This document shows positions 25,637 through 35,304 of a DNA stretch of 64,000 nt, piece after piece. Position 1 is the first letter of the stretch, and the number at the start of each line of letters is the position of its first letter. The notes below the pieces were generated by a model that saw only the letters and a list, made by a program, of their open reading frames with translations, searched no databases and had not been told where the DNA came from. Source of the stretch: Geminicoccaceae bacterium (GTDB taxonomy: Bacteria > Pseudomonadota > Alphaproteobacteria > Geminicoccales > Geminicoccaceae); contig JANQPX010000030.1 of the NCBI GenBank assembly GCA_028285265.1, positions 248,001 through 312,000 of the forward strand. Direction: 5' to 3'. The translations under genes and the position numbers were made by a program.

Positions 25637-27205
25637 GTGCTGACTCCGGAATGGCTAACTGAATATCGCTCGGTAATTGCGACCTTGAGCAGTCTGATGA
25701 TCATCGCCGGCTTTCTTGTGGTCGCCGCTCGTGGCGGTAAGTCGGGCGACAAACGGCGATCGCTTGGAGGACAGGCACCGTCGACTGAGATCGTCTCGAA
25801 CGGGACTCCGGATTTCGACAGGGCGGGCCCAAGTGAGCCAGCAGGGGATGTGGTCGCGCTACTGCAACACACGGACCAAGGCCCGTCGTCTCCATCATCG
25901 GCTGCAGGGCCCAGTGTCGTCGTCATGCCGTTTGAGGCACCGAGCGAAGGGGCGTCGAGCCAGCGAGAGGCCGATGAACTCCATGACGACATCGTTACGA
26001 TGCTCTCGAAGAGTTCTGACATTGCCGTCATTGGTCGAAAGGCGCGCGCGTGGACGGGCACAGCCAGTCAGTCAATTCGTAGTCTTGGGCGTGAGCTCGA
26101 TGCTCGCTACGCCGTCATCGGTGACTTTTCGGCCTATAGTGGCCGATCAAGTTTCGCAATCCATCTTCTGGAGACATCGACGGGCAGTTCGATTTGGTCG
26201 AAGCATTTCGATCTGGAGGGGCTTGCCAAAGCCGATTCCGGTTTTCTGATCAATCAAGTCGCCGGTAGTGTCGCTGCCGAGATCTTACGTGCCGATGCGG
26301 AACGGACGCTCCGCCAGGGGTCAGAGCGTTTGAATGCCGAAAGTTTGATCAATCGGGCGACTCAAAGCATGACGGCGTTTAACCGTCGAACCTTTCACGA
26401 GATCGAGTCGCTGGCGCGTATGGCGATTGAGCTGAAACCGAATTACCCAACCGCCTTTGGGGTTCTCGCAGGCGCCTATGCGCAAAAGGCTCATCAGTCC
26501 TGGACACAATCGTCCGACGATGATTTGGAGGAAGCGTTTCTCGAGGGGGTTCGCACGATCGAGTTGTCGCCCAGCAATCCCCGCAGTCTCTATTGGTGGG
26601 GGTATGTTCATCTCTACGGCGGCCGAACGGAAGACGCCATTGGCATTCTTGAGCAAGCAATCGCCAGCGACACCTCCTTCGTGCCAGCCCATATTGCGCT
26701 CGGTGCCGCACAGGTTCTGGACGGCCGTCCAGCCGAAGGCAGTGATCGCCTTCGTCATGCGCTTCATCTCGGCCCCGATCATGCTCAGGCTTTCAATGCT
26801 CATTTGTGGCTGGGCGTGGGCTATTTGGAGATGGACGATGCGGCTTCAGCGCAAACCACGTTCCTTGCCTCGATCAATCATAACGTCATCAAGAATCCGG
26901 TAGAAAGCGGTTCTGCCTTTTGGGCGTGGATTGGCGAAGCTGCCAGCTATGCATCGCTTGGAAAGCGTCTGGAGGCAAAGGCGATTTTGATGCGCCTTCG
27001 AGAGCGTTTCGTGGGTCACGACTTCGGCATCATGTTCGATCGCGCCGAAGCCTCTTTTGCCCCCAACTTGCAGCAGCTGAACATCGCCAAAATTATTGCG
27101 GCATTAGATGAGCCTGGCCTAGAGCCCGATTTGGCGATTGCCAAGACGCTGCCGCTTCGAGGTTTGTTTGGGCGGCGAATACCGTTGGAATCGGAAGGCG
27201 ACTAA
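25637..27205 (+). CDS. membrane-anchored FlgO/TolB-like domain protein with TPR repeats
   Basis: A 522-residue protein that starts at GTG 25637 with AAGGGAAG upstream. One membrane helix (about 13-33), a low-complexity linker (35-90), then a domain beginning VVVMPFEAPSEG with DDIVTMLSKSSDIAVIGRKAR and LDARYAVIGDFSAYSGRSS, the fold that often sits between adenylate cyclase domains and TPRs in proteobacterial cyclases. From about residue 240 come TPR-like helices (LARMAIELKPNYPTAFGVL, YVHLYGGRTEDAIGILEQA). No cyclase catalytic domain is present. It may scaffold or sense; its partner is unknown. Confidence 0.75.
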   Translation: MLTPEWLTEYRSVIATLSSLMIIAGFLVVAARGGKSGDKRRSLGGQAPSTEIVSNGTPDFDRAGPSEPAGDVVALLQHTDQGPSSPSSAAGPSVVVMPFEAPSEGASSQREADELHDDIVTMLSKSSDIAVIGRKARAWTGTASQSIRSLGRELDARYAVIGDFSAYSGRSSFAIHLLETSTGSSIWSKHFDLEGLAKADSGFLINQVAGSVAAEILRADAERTLRQGSERLNAESLINRATQSMTAFNRRTFHEIESLARMAIELKPNYPTAFGVLAGAYAQKAHQSWTQSSDDDLEEAFLEGVRTIELSPSNPRSLYWWGYVHLYGGRTEDAIGILEQAIASDTSFVPAHIALGAAQVLDGRPAEGSDRLRHALHLGPDHAQAFNAHLWLGVGYLEMDDAASAQTTFLASINHNVIKNPVESGSAFWAWIGEAASYASLGKRLEAKAILMRLRERFVGHDFGIMFDRAEASFAPNLQQLNIAKIIAALDEPGLEPDLAIAKTLPLRGLFGRRIPLESEGD

Positions 27206-27302
27206 GTCTTGAGGCAGTCGCTGGCGTTCTGATGATGCGCCCTCCCTGCACGATCTTTCACAACGAGACCGGAGACGGACGGGCTCCGAACAGGTGTTTT
27301 TT

Positions 27303-28601
27303 ATGGAACCTACTGACCTGAATGAACTGATGACTCTTTTGGAATCCGATGGTGCCGCAGCGGTCGCCATCGGCCATGAGCTTGGCCGAATTCGAGATGA
27401 TCTCAACGCGGTTTGGCTCACGGTTGCAACCGCTCTGGTGTTCAGCATGCAAGGGGGCTTTCTATTACTTGAGGCTGGCATGGTACGTGCCAAAAACTCG
27501 ATTAACGTCGCCCAAAAGAACCTTTGTGATTTTGTCATCGCCTCGTGCGGCTTTTATCTCGTCGGCTTCGCCGTCATGTTTGGACCCGGCGATTCACCGC
27601 TGATCGGTGATCCGTTTTTCTCGGTCGCGGACGGTGATTTTCCGTTGCTCAACTTCTTTTGTTTTCAGTTGGTTTTTTGCGGTACGGCGGCCACGATCGT
27701 TTCTGGTGCGGTGGCAGAACGCACACCTTTCTACACGTACCTCATCATCACCGTTCTGGTGTCGACGGTGATCTACCCGGTGTTTGGTCACTGGGCTTGG
27801 GGCAATCTGTTCTTTTCCGAGAGTTCTGCCTTTCTTGCTGACCGCGGCTTTATTGACTTTGCCGGTGCTTCGGTTGTCCATGCGACAGGTGGCTGGGTTG
27901 CCCTCGCGGCGATCATTGTGATCGGTCCACGCCGTGGCAAATTTGGTCGCGGCGGCCTGCCGCGCAGCATGCCAGGGCACAATGCCGTGTTGATGACGCT
28001 TGGTGCAATCATCCTTTGGGTTGGCTGGATTGGCTTCAATGGCGGTTCGACGCTGGTGGGTTCCCTCGAATTCGCCCGGATCATCTCGAATACGATCGTT
28101 GCTGGCGGGTTTGCTGGCATGGCCGGTCTCGCGGTTGGTTGGTATGTTGACGGCCGGGCCCAGCCTGACCGGACCATCAACGGCGTGCTTGCCGGTCTGG
28201 TGGCGATTACCGCTGGCTGTGATGCCGTCAGCACCCAGGCTGCCATCTTTATTGGTCTCACAGCGGGCATGCTCGTGACGATATCGACGACGGTGATCGA
28301 GCGCGTTTTTAAGCTCGACGACGTCGTCGGCGCCGTATCGGTTCACGGTACCTGCGGTGTCTGGGGGGTGATCATGGCTGGTGCTCTCGCGATGGACGAG
28401 AAGCTTCAGGCAGGCAGTCGCGTGGATCAAATTCTGATTCAGGTCGAGGGGGCCGTGGTGCATTTCGTTTGGGCGTTTGGTGTAAGCCTTGCTGTGCTCT
28501 CGCTGATCCGTATGGCCATTCCGCTGCGCGTGCCGTTTGACGTCGAAGAGGCTGGTCTGGATCTCGTTGAACATGGCGCCAAGCTGGAGCGCGCTCGCTA
28601 A
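27303..28601 (+). CDS. amt: Amt-family ammonium transporter
   Basis: A 432-residue inner-membrane channel for ammonium with about eleven helices. The twin pore histidines are in GASVVHATGGWVA and AVSVHGTCGVWG, and SINVAQKNLCDF follows the first helix. The N-terminus has about 30 soluble residues (DLNELMTLLESDG), a form often seen in Amt proteins linked to signalling partners rather than in simple AmtB. ATG 27303 with AGGTG 6 bases upstream is preferred over GTG 27294. No glnK (PII) gene is adjacent, unlike the usual glnK-amtB operon. Confidence 0.93.
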   Translation: MEPTDLNELMTLLESDGAAAVAIGHELGRIRDDLNAVWLTVATALVFSMQGGFLLLEAGMVRAKNSINVAQKNLCDFVIASCGFYLVGFAVMFGPGDSPLIGDPFFSVADGDFPLLNFFCFQLVFCGTAATIVSGAVAERTPFYTYLIITVLVSTVIYPVFGHWAWGNLFFSESSAFLADRGFIDFAGASVVHATGGWVALAAIIVIGPRRGKFGRGGLPRSMPGHNAVLMTLGAIILWVGWIGFNGGSTLVGSLEFARIISNTIVAGGFAGMAGLAVGWYVDGRAQPDRTINGVLAGLVAITAGCDAVSTQAAIFIGLTAGMLVTISTTVIERVFKLDDVVGAVSVHGTCGVWGVIMAGALAMDEKLQAGSRVDQILIQVEGAVVHFVWAFGVSLAVLSLIRMAIPLRVPFDVEEAGLDLVEHGAKLERAR

Positions 28602-28642
28602 GCACTTTCGATACGTATTCCGCTGGGCAAAGGATGAGACGA

Positions 28643-28666
28643 ACAGGCGACTACAAGCTCGCCTGT
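28643..28666 (+). terminator. terminator hairpin after amt
   Basis: ACAGGCGA (28643-28650) pairs perfectly with TCGCCTGT (28659-28666) around an 8-base loop, 42 bp past the amt stop. The bases after it (CACCTTTCG) are only weakly U-rich. Confidence 0.45.
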
Positions 28667-29064
28667 CACCTTTCGATGGGGACATGCTCTAGCTTACACT
28701 CGCGCACAAAGGCCGCAGCATGTGCCGATGTCGCGTTGCTCGTGGTCTTCCCGGTACCTTGCGGTTGTGCGTAACGCCTATGCGTTTGAAATTGATGGGC
28801 TGGGCGTCACCATGATCGGGTCGCCACGAGCACCGATGGAGCGTTTCTGAACAGGCTCTGATCGGCATGGTAGCCCCTCGTTTGCGACTCGCGAGGTCGC
28901 ATGATCTGGGGCTGTGGGCTGGGTGGACTATGGGAAGAGATCGCTTAAAACACCCCAAGTCAATCCGCTTGCTGTTCGGTAACAAGAAGATGGGCGTGCT
29001 TGCATGCTGAAAGACAAGGTCGTTCAACCTTGATGGTCCAATTTGTTCTCGGGAACCGACGTTG
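28667..29064. other. intergenic region, nothing recognised
   Basis: About 400 bp between the amt terminator hairpin and the DUF2798 gene. Frames on both strands exist (for example 28689-29027 on the minus strand) but lack ribosome binding sites and resemble no protein family. No tRNA or other RNA fold was recognised. Confidence 0.3.
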
Positions 29065-29289
29065 ATGCCTCAGCGTTTTGCTCCTTATCTCTTCGGTCTG
29101 TTGCTGTCCGGCATGATGTCCTTCATCGTCTCGGGCATTGCCACGTTCAGGGCAACGGGCATGGTCGACGGCTTCTTCGGCTTGTGGATTGGTGCATGGC
29201 TGCCGTCCTGGGCGGCGGCCTTTCCAACGGTGCTTCTAGCAGCCCCGCTGGTTCGCCGGATTGTCGCTGCTGTGACGCGTTCGGCCTAG
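29065..29289 (+). CDS. DUF2798-family small membrane protein
   Basis: A 74-residue protein with two membrane helices. LLLSGMMSFIVSGIATFRATG followed by GLWIGAWLPSWAAAFPTVLLAAPLVRRIV matches the DUF2798 pattern (PF11391), whose members have no known function. ATG 29065 is preferred to a TTG at 29062. The gene appears to stand alone between amt and the chemoreceptor. Confidence 0.75.
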   Translation: MPQRFAPYLFGLLLSGMMSFIVSGIATFRATGMVDGFFGLWIGAWLPSWAAAFPTVLLAAPLVRRIVAAVTRSA

Positions 29290-29606
29290 ATTATCCGAGG
29301 TTTGGGATCGATGCTGCTGCGTTGACGTCAACGCCAGTAGGGTGCGCTTACTGTAGCATATTTGCACGCAGCAGGCCCTGTGAGCGGATCTCCTAGGGGC
29401 TTTGAACGCTCCGGCCCCAACGACATCTCCGTGGGTCCACCGATGGCTCCAGACTTAATCGAAAATTAGGAAAGAAGGTCTAGAAAACGAGGGCCAGCAA
29501 GCCTTCTTGGCCCGAGCGCATCTGGGCACAGATGCCGTGAGCCGCTGATCACGCCGGCAGAACAGACGATCGAACACATCTTCATTCATCTAGGGTCAAT
29601 CGAAAC
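29290..29606. other. intergenic region upstream of the chemoreceptor
   Basis: A 317-bp gap containing a hairpin, GGGCCA (29491-29496) with TGGCCC (29508-29513), and a shorter alternative CAAG-CCTT-CTTG nested in it. It may act as terminator for the small gene or as leader for the chemoreceptor. No coding potential is seen. Confidence 0.3.
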
Positions 29607-31958
29607 ATGATGACGATTTTGAAGAATCTTTCTGTTGCCGGAAAAACCTATTTGATCAGTTCGGTATTTATAGGCGGCATGGTGTGTATCGGCATAACAA
29701 GCGCTATTCTGATGAATGGCGTTGAACATGAGATGATCGAGATCGCGGAGGAAGATGTACCATTGATCCGCGCTTTGACGAAGGTGACGGTCAACAGCCT
29801 GGAACAGGCAATTCTTATGGAAAAGATCTTGCCGAGCCACAAGGACGTGAGCGAGGCAAAAGAGTATCACCACGATTTCTCCAAGCGAGCTGAAAACAGC
29901 CGGCTTGCGTTCGCTGAAGCGACCGCTTTGACGGACAGGGCAGGTGAACTTGCTGCGTCACCGGAAGCGCTTGCGAAGCTCCAAGAAGTTGGTCGAGAGG
30001 TTGCCGCCCTCCAGCGTGAATATGAAGGCTATCTTCAAAAGGCCGAGGCGATTTTTGCCAAAGCCGAATCAGGGCAGGAAATCTCGACTGCGGAGCGTGA
30101 TGAGATCGAGAAGATCCAAAAACACATTGATCACGCGGTGGAAGAGGAGCTTTTCAAGATTGAAGAGTTTGCGGCTGCAGCAGCTGTGCGTGCGGAAGCC
30201 CACGGCAGGGACGTGATCTTCTACATCGTCGTTACATCGATCATCGCTTCAATCCTCGGCATCTTTGCCAGCTGGCTTCTCATCCGGGCCGTGGCGCAGC
30301 CTTTGCGTTCGATGGCCGGCAGCATCAGCGAGATGGCCAAAGGCAACGAAGTTGACGTGCCTTGTCTTGGCAATGGCGATGAAATTGGCGTGCTTGCGCG
30401 ATCGCTTGATCAGGTTCTGCAAAAAGGCTTGGAGGCTGCGCGTCTTCGGCAAGCTCTCGACCGCTGTACCACCATGGTGATGGTGTCGAACAGGCGGGGT
30501 GAGATCGTCTACGTCAATCCATCGCTGCGCGATCACCTCAAACGTTACGAGAGTGCGATCAGCACTGATGTTCCTGGGTTTTCCTCGTCCCAGATGATGG
30601 GCAACAATGTCGACATTTTCCGCAGCAGCCCCACCCATAGCCTTGGAATTGATGGCATCCAACAGGCGGCAAAATCCCTCGATCTTAAGGTCGGTGGACG
30701 CCGGCTTCATGCCGACATCAATCCGGTTTTGAACGAAAGTGGCAAGTTCCTCGGCACCGTTGTCGAATGGGATGACAACACCGATGATCTCTCCATGCGG
30801 GACTCGATTGATCGGATGGTCGGCGCCGTCAGTCAGGGCGATTTCGAGGAACGTATCGATCTCGCAGGGGTTGGCGAAGATCATCGACGGGTTGCCGAGG
30901 GCATGAATGCTTTTGCGAAGTTGGTTGACGACTCGACCAGCGATTTGGCGCGTATCCTAGGGGCTTTGGCCAATGGTGATCTGACACAACGTATTGAGGC
31001 TGACTACCAAGGGCGTTTCGATGAATTGAAAGAAAGCGCGAACCAGACGGCGGATCAGCTTTCATCGATTGTCGCCCAGATCCAGACATCGGCTGGCGAG
31101 TTGACCAACGCATCATCGGAGATCACGAGCGGCACCGAAGATCTCTCAAATCGTACCGAACAGGCAGCAGCGAACCTGCAAGAAACGGCAGCATCCACGG
31201 AAGAAATGTCCGCCACGGTTCGGCAAAATGCTGAGAACGCCAAGAACGCCAGCGAACTCGCTGGGGTGGCCGACCACAGCGCCAAGACAGGCGGTCAGGT
31301 GGTCGAACAGGCGGTCAGCGCGATGGCCGGCATCGACTCGTCGGCACAGAAAATCACCGATATCATCGGGGTCATCGACGAGATCGCTTTCCAAACCAAC
31401 CTTCTCGCACTTAATGCGAGCGTCGAGGCAGCGCGAGCAGGTGAGGCTGGTAAAGGGTTCGCTGTCGTGGCCCAGGAAGTGCGCCAGCTTGCCCAACGCT
31501 CAGCGCAGGCAGCGTCGGACATCAAGACTGTTATCAATGACAGTAACGGCCAGGTCAAAGATGGCGTGCAGCTGGTCAATCAGGCCGGTGAGGCTCTCAC
31601 GGAAATCGTCGGTTCGATCGGCAAGGTTGCCGAGATTGTTCAAGAAATTGCAGGTGCCTCTGAGGAGCAGTCGGTCGGCGTTCAGGAAATCAACAAGTCG
31701 ATCGCCAGCATGGATGAGATGACCCAGCAGAATTCGGCACTTGTTGAGGAAAACAGCGCGTCAACGCGTGTTCTTGGCGAGCAGGCCAACAAGCTGAGCG
31801 AGCTGATGGACTTCTTCAAGCTCAAGGGTGGGGCGTCCTATGCTCAACGTCACCCGAAGCCGACAAGTCGACCTGCACCGTCGCCAGCGCGCACTCCGAC
31901 CAGGGCGCCAGCACCGGCGGCGACAGCGGCTGCCGATGATGGTTGGGACGAATTTTAA
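29607..31958 (+). CDS. methyl-accepting chemotaxis protein with PAS domain and C-terminal WDEF tail
   Basis: A 783-residue chemoreceptor. Membrane helices at about 13-35 and 205-227 enclose a helical periplasmic sensor domain. HAMP follows (AQPLRSMAGSISEMAKGNE), then a PAS-like domain at about 285-390 (MVMVSNRRGEIVYVNPSL), a second HAMP-like segment (ANGDLTQRI), and the signalling hairpin with its conserved tip IIGVIDEIAFQTNLLALNAS. Glutamine/glutamate pairs fit methylation sites. The protein ends with a Pro/Ala linker and GWDEF, which resembles the NWETF tether that recruits CheR and CheB in E. coli receptors. No che genes are near. Confidence 0.95.
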   Translation: MMTILKNLSVAGKTYLISSVFIGGMVCIGITSAILMNGVEHEMIEIAEEDVPLIRALTKVTVNSLEQAILMEKILPSHKDVSEAKEYHHDFSKRAENSRLAFAEATALTDRAGELAASPEALAKLQEVGREVAALQREYEGYLQKAEAIFAKAESGQEISTAERDEIEKIQKHIDHAVEEELFKIEEFAAAAAVRAEAHGRDVIFYIVVTSIIASILGIFASWLLIRAVAQPLRSMAGSISEMAKGNEVDVPCLGNGDEIGVLARSLDQVLQKGLEAARLRQALDRCTTMVMVSNRRGEIVYVNPSLRDHLKRYESAISTDVPGFSSSQMMGNNVDIFRSSPTHSLGIDGIQQAAKSLDLKVGGRRLHADINPVLNESGKFLGTVVEWDDNTDDLSMRDSIDRMVGAVSQGDFEERIDLAGVGEDHRRVAEGMNAFAKLVDDSTSDLARILGALANGDLTQRIEADYQGRFDELKESANQTADQLSSIVAQIQTSAGELTNASSEITSGTEDLSNRTEQAAANLQETAASTEEMSATVRQNAENAKNASELAGVADHSAKTGGQVVEQAVSAMAGIDSSAQKITDIIGVIDEIAFQTNLLALNASVEAARAGEAGKGFAVVAQEVRQLAQRSAQAASDIKTVINDSNGQVKDGVQLVNQAGEALTEIVGSIGKVAEIVQEIAGASEEQSVGVQEINKSIASMDEMTQQNSALVEENSASTRVLGEQANKLSELMDFFKLKGGASYAQRHPKPTSRPAPSPARTPTRAPAPAATAAADDGWDEF

Positions 31959-32397
31959 AGTCCGACCTCAGGGGTAATACAGCGAGACGCGTTGCGACAG
32001 CGGGAACGAGATGCTTCTCGTGATCGATGGTGGCCCGCCACTTCAGGACGATGGGAATCGACCGGAGCGGCGGGTCTATCCGTTCGGTATCGGCAAAGGC
32101 TCCCATGCGTCAGACCAGCAACAAGGCTGTCGAGGCCGTTTGCTTGATGAGCGCCCTCATTTCCTGCCATCGGTCCGACGTGAGCCGCGGTTCATCCCTT
32201 GATGTCAGGGCCTTACAAGGTGGTGGCAACGCCGGCGTTCTTCGGCGGTAGAACAAGGACTTGATGGCGCCGAGTTTCGACCAGACGTTGTGTTTTTCCC
32301 GTACTCCCGATATTGCTACCTATAGTCAATAGTAATGATCCCCGACCAACGTGTTCGTATAGAGGATGGACCCGGTGTCGGAGAGCGGGAGAAAACG
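31959..32397. other. intergenic region, nothing recognised
   Basis: About 440 bp between the chemoreceptor and the cupin gene. Short frames on both strands do not resemble proteins. The last 60 bases are AT-richer (around 32305-32340) and probably carry the cupin promoter. Confidence 0.3.
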
Positions 32398-32724
32398 ATG
32401 GCTGCGAGAGCCAAACGCAGGATCGATTTTAGCAAGCTTGGGTGGCGCAAGAAGTCGCCGGGCGCGCCGGAAAAACGCTATGCCAAGAACGGTCGTGTCT
32501 TGCGGTTAGTGCGATATACCGATGCTTTCAACGAGGCAGATTGGTGCGAGAAGGGCCGTATTGGCATGGTTCTGAGTGGCCGGATGGTGATCGATTTCGG
32601 TAAGGAGCGGGTCGAATACAAGGCCGGTGATGCGCTGTTTATCGATCCCGGTGACCAGGATAAGCATAAGGCTGTCATCGCGCCGGGCGAGGAAGCAACC
32701 GTGCTACTCTTTGAAGACCACTAG
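32398..32724 (+). CDS. small cupin-domain protein
   Basis: A 108-residue single cupin. The start ATG 32398 is set by GGGAGAAAACG before it; the open frame extends to 32335 without support. The first 30 residues are basic (ARAKRRIDFSKLGWRKKSP), then the barrel with GMVLSGRMVIDFGKERVEYKAGDALFIDPGDQDKH. The usual first cupin histidines are missing, only DKHKAV remains in the second motif, so metal binding is doubtful. Function unknown. Confidence 0.65.
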   Translation: MAARAKRRIDFSKLGWRKKSPGAPEKRYAKNGRVLRLVRYTDAFNEADWCEKGRIGMVLSGRMVIDFGKERVEYKAGDALFIDPGDQDKHKAVIAPGEEATVLLFEDH

Positions 32725-32889
32725 CGACAAGGCGCTGTCGTTGCCTCGCTGTAAGCCTCCCTGCCTTTGCCGTGAATTTTGAGATGGTCCGACAGAAGCG
32801 AGGTTATCCTTAGCCATCCATCGGAGCGCGACAAGGGCATCCAAAAGCGGCGTCAAACCAAGGCAAACAATCGGACGAGATTGTCACTA

Positions 32890-32907
32890 TTTCCCCTTCA
32901 GGGGAAA
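32890..32907. terminator. hairpin between cupin and M23 genes
   Basis: TTTCCCC-TTCA-GGGGAAA is a perfect 7-bp stem with a tetraloop, 165 bp after the cupin stop and about 100 bp before the peptidase start. It is followed by AAT, not a U-tract, so it could equally be a regulator site. Confidence 0.3.
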
Positions 32908-33006
32908 AATTGTGTTCATTTATCGCCCAGTGGTTGATTTTTGTTCAGGCTAATGGATATCATACCTAAGTCGCGTTCCAAAGTGGCGTGTTAACGCGTT
33001 GGCTTC

Positions 33007-34050
33007 GTGACCTTGGGCAATCTTTCTGTGTGTTGGAGTGCCGGCGTGCAGCGAGCAATAATCTACTTCTTCTGTGGTCTCATGATGATGGTTTTCGCGT
33101 CGTCTGAGGCCGTGATGGCAAGGCCGACAGACTTGCTCTTGCCGATCGATTGCGACCCTGGACGTACGTGCTGGGTTGTTCGCTATGTTGACCATGGACT
33201 TGCCAAAGATGTGCAGGACTACGCATGTGGTCCAATGACCGGCGATGGGCATAAGGGGACGGATTTCGCCGTACGCGATCTCGCTGCCGTCACCGCGGGC
33301 GTCAAGGTCTTTGCCGCGGCAGCAGGGCGGGTCGCTGCAGTACGCGATGGCATGGAGGACAAGCTCATCAAAGCCCGGGACGTTGCAAAGGTGGGCGGCC
33401 GCGAATGCGGCAATGGCGTGCGCCTCGATCATGGCGATGGTTGGACGTCACTCTATTGTCATCTTCGACGCGACAGCACAGCGGTGCTCGAGGGTGATGA
33501 GGTTGAAGCCGGTCAGTTGCTAGGCTTGGTTGGGCTCTCTGGGCAAACCAGCTTTCCGCATTTGCACTTCGACATTCGCCATAATGATCAGGCCATCGAT
33601 CCCTTTGTCGGTGTCGAGCGCAGCGCTGCCTGCGGTCCGGGCGAGGCTCCGCTTTGGCATCGTGATGTCAGGAAAATCCTGGCCTATCGTCCACCGCTTC
33701 TGACCAGCAGCGGTATCGCAGCACGTGTGCCTAATAAGGAGGATGCGCGCAAGGGATGGCATCGAGAGTCATCGGTGCCGGTTCATAGCCCGTCGCTCAC
33801 CCTTTGGGTTGATGGCTATTGGTTTGAGCCCGGCGACCGGGTGGCCTTCAAACTGGAGGGACCAGATCGACGGATCGTCATTGATCGGGCATTTGAGATC
33901 GGGCAGCGGCGGCAACGCTGGTTTAGTTTTGCAAGCGCGCCGAGGCCCTTTGGAGGCTGGCAACCAGGGACCTATCGTGGCGAAGTGCGGGTCGAACGTG
34001 CCGGTCGAATCGCTGATGAAGTGATTGGCAGTGAGGTGCACATCAACTAG
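33007..34050 (+). CDS. M23-family metallopeptidase (LytM domain)
   Basis: A 347-residue exported protein expected to hydrolyse peptidoglycan peptides. A hydrophobic signal region ends near residue 38 (EAVMARP). The LytM zinc site shows H82-x3-D86 (HKGTDFAV) and the HLHFD motif near residue 190, with the intervening H in SLYCHLRRDS. A C-terminal beta-rich domain of about 120 residues (LTLWVDGYWFEPGDRVAFKL) is not recognised. The start codon (GTG 33007 or a later one) is uncertain. It stands alone. Confidence 0.85.
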   Translation: MTLGNLSVCWSAGVQRAIIYFFCGLMMMVFASSEAVMARPTDLLLPIDCDPGRTCWVVRYVDHGLAKDVQDYACGPMTGDGHKGTDFAVRDLAAVTAGVKVFAAAAGRVAAVRDGMEDKLIKARDVAKVGGRECGNGVRLDHGDGWTSLYCHLRRDSTAVLEGDEVEAGQLLGLVGLSGQTSFPHLHFDIRHNDQAIDPFVGVERSAACGPGEAPLWHRDVRKILAYRPPLLTSSGIAARVPNKEDARKGWHRESSVPVHSPSLTLWVDGYWFEPGDRVAFKLEGPDRRIVIDRAFEIGQRRQRWFSFASAPRPFGGWQPGTYRGEVRVERAGRIADEVIGSEVHIN

Positions 34051-34233
34051 GGCTTTTGGATCCTGACGCTCCAGATTTGCTGACAGCCACGTTGCTCGAG
34101 AGCCATCACCGACCGGAGGATCGGGGGATGAAGGAGACAGGGTGTCATGGCTGTCTTGATGATTTCACGCGAACGGGCCATGATCTTGAAAAGAGACCCT
34201 TTAGGGGGTTGGCAATCCAAGGGAAGGCGCGTC

Positions 34234-35304
34234 ATGGCTTCGGTCGATGTCGAGAAAGTCGATAAGTTCTACGGCTCCACACAGGTTCTCTTCGGAGTCG
34301 AGGTTGGTATTGAAGACGGCGAGTTCGTTGTTTTGGTCGGGCCCTCGGGCTGTGGCAAGTCTACGCTTCTCCGTATGATTGCTGGCCTCGAAGAAATTTC
34401 AGCTGGCCAAATCCAGATCGGTGGCCGCGTCGTGAATAACGTACCGCCAAAGGATCGGGACATCGCTATGGTGTTCCAAAATTATGCGCTTTATCCGCAT
34501 ATGACCGTGCAAAACAACATGGCGTTCTCGTTGAAGCTTGCTAAGGCGCCCAAAGATGAGATCAAAAAACGTGTTGATCGGGCGGCTCAAATCCTCGGAC
34601 TTGAGCCTTATCTCGAACGCTATCCGCGCCAGCTTTCGGGCGGCCAGCGTCAGCGTGTCGCCATGGGACGTGCGATCGTCCGCGATCCGCAGGTGTTTTT
34701 GTTCGACGAGCCGCTTTCCAATTTGGATGCCAAGCTGCGCGTGCAGATGAGAACCGAAATTAAGGAGCTACATCAGCGCCTTAAGACGACGTCGGTCTAT
34801 GTTACCCATGATCAGATCGAGGCCATGACCATGGCCGATCGTATCGTTGTCATGCACGATGGTGTGGTCGAGCAGAATGGTGCGCCGTTGGAGCTCTATG
34901 ATCGGCCTGCCAATCTCTTCGTTGCGGGCTTCATTGGTTCGCCTGCGATGAACTTCATTGATGCGACCATCAAGCGAAATGGCGGCGGACCCCTTGCAGT
35001 CACCGCGGATGGCACGGAACTCCCGCTCGCTGCCGATGCCGGCGGGCAAGATGGCCAGGCGGTGGTTTATGGGATTAGGCCTGAGCACCTCGATCTTGCT
35101 GATGATCGCGTCGGAGCGTCGGCAGAAGTTTCGGTGGTCGAGCCTACGGGCGCTGAAACCTTGGTCTTCAGCCGACTTGCAGGTCAAGAAATCTCGACGG
35201 TGTTTCGCGAACGTCATCAGTTCACTCCTGGGCAAAAAATTCACCTGGCGCCCAATCTCGACACCGTGCATCTCTTCGACAAATCGACGGGCCAGCGCCT
35301 CTAG
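34234..35304 (+). CDS. sugar-type ABC transporter ATP-binding protein (UgpC/MalK family), orphan
   Basis: A 356-residue CUT1-type ATPase. ATG 34234 is set by AAGGGAAGG 7 bases upstream; the frame is open from 34147 but that part is not conserved. Walker A GPSGCGKST at 36-44, signature LSGGQRQ at 134-140, Walker B VFLFDEP and the C-terminal TOBE regulatory domain (GIRPEHLDL) are all present. It would power uptake of a sugar or glycerol phosphate, yet no permease or binding-protein gene of that class is nearby, so it probably serves transporters encoded elsewhere. Confidence 0.92.
   Translation: MASVDVEKVDKFYGSTQVLFGVEVGIEDGEFVVLVGPSGCGKSTLLRMIAGLEEISAGQIQIGGRVVNNVPPKDRDIAMVFQNYALYPHMTVQNNMAFSLKLAKAPKDEIKKRVDRAAQILGLEPYLERYPRQLSGGQRQRVAMGRAIVRDPQVFLFDEPLSNLDAKLRVQMRTEIKELHQRLKTTSVYVTHDQIEAMTMADRIVVMHDGVVEQNGAPLELYDRPANLFVAGFIGSPAMNFIDATIKRNGGGPLAVTADGTELPLAADAGGQDGQAVVYGIRPEHLDLADDRVGASAEVSVVEPTGAETLVFSRLAGQEISTVFRERHQFTPGQKIHLAPNLDTVHLFDKSTGQRL

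Noticed and set aside
27230..27302. Sigma-54 promoter before amt, expected for nitrogen control
   Set aside because: The TGGC and TGC elements near 27230 are 12 bases apart where 10 is needed.
27594..28685. 363-codon minus-strand frame antisense to the ammonium transporter
   Set aside because: Its residues are dominated by reversed codons of amt and it has no family motif.
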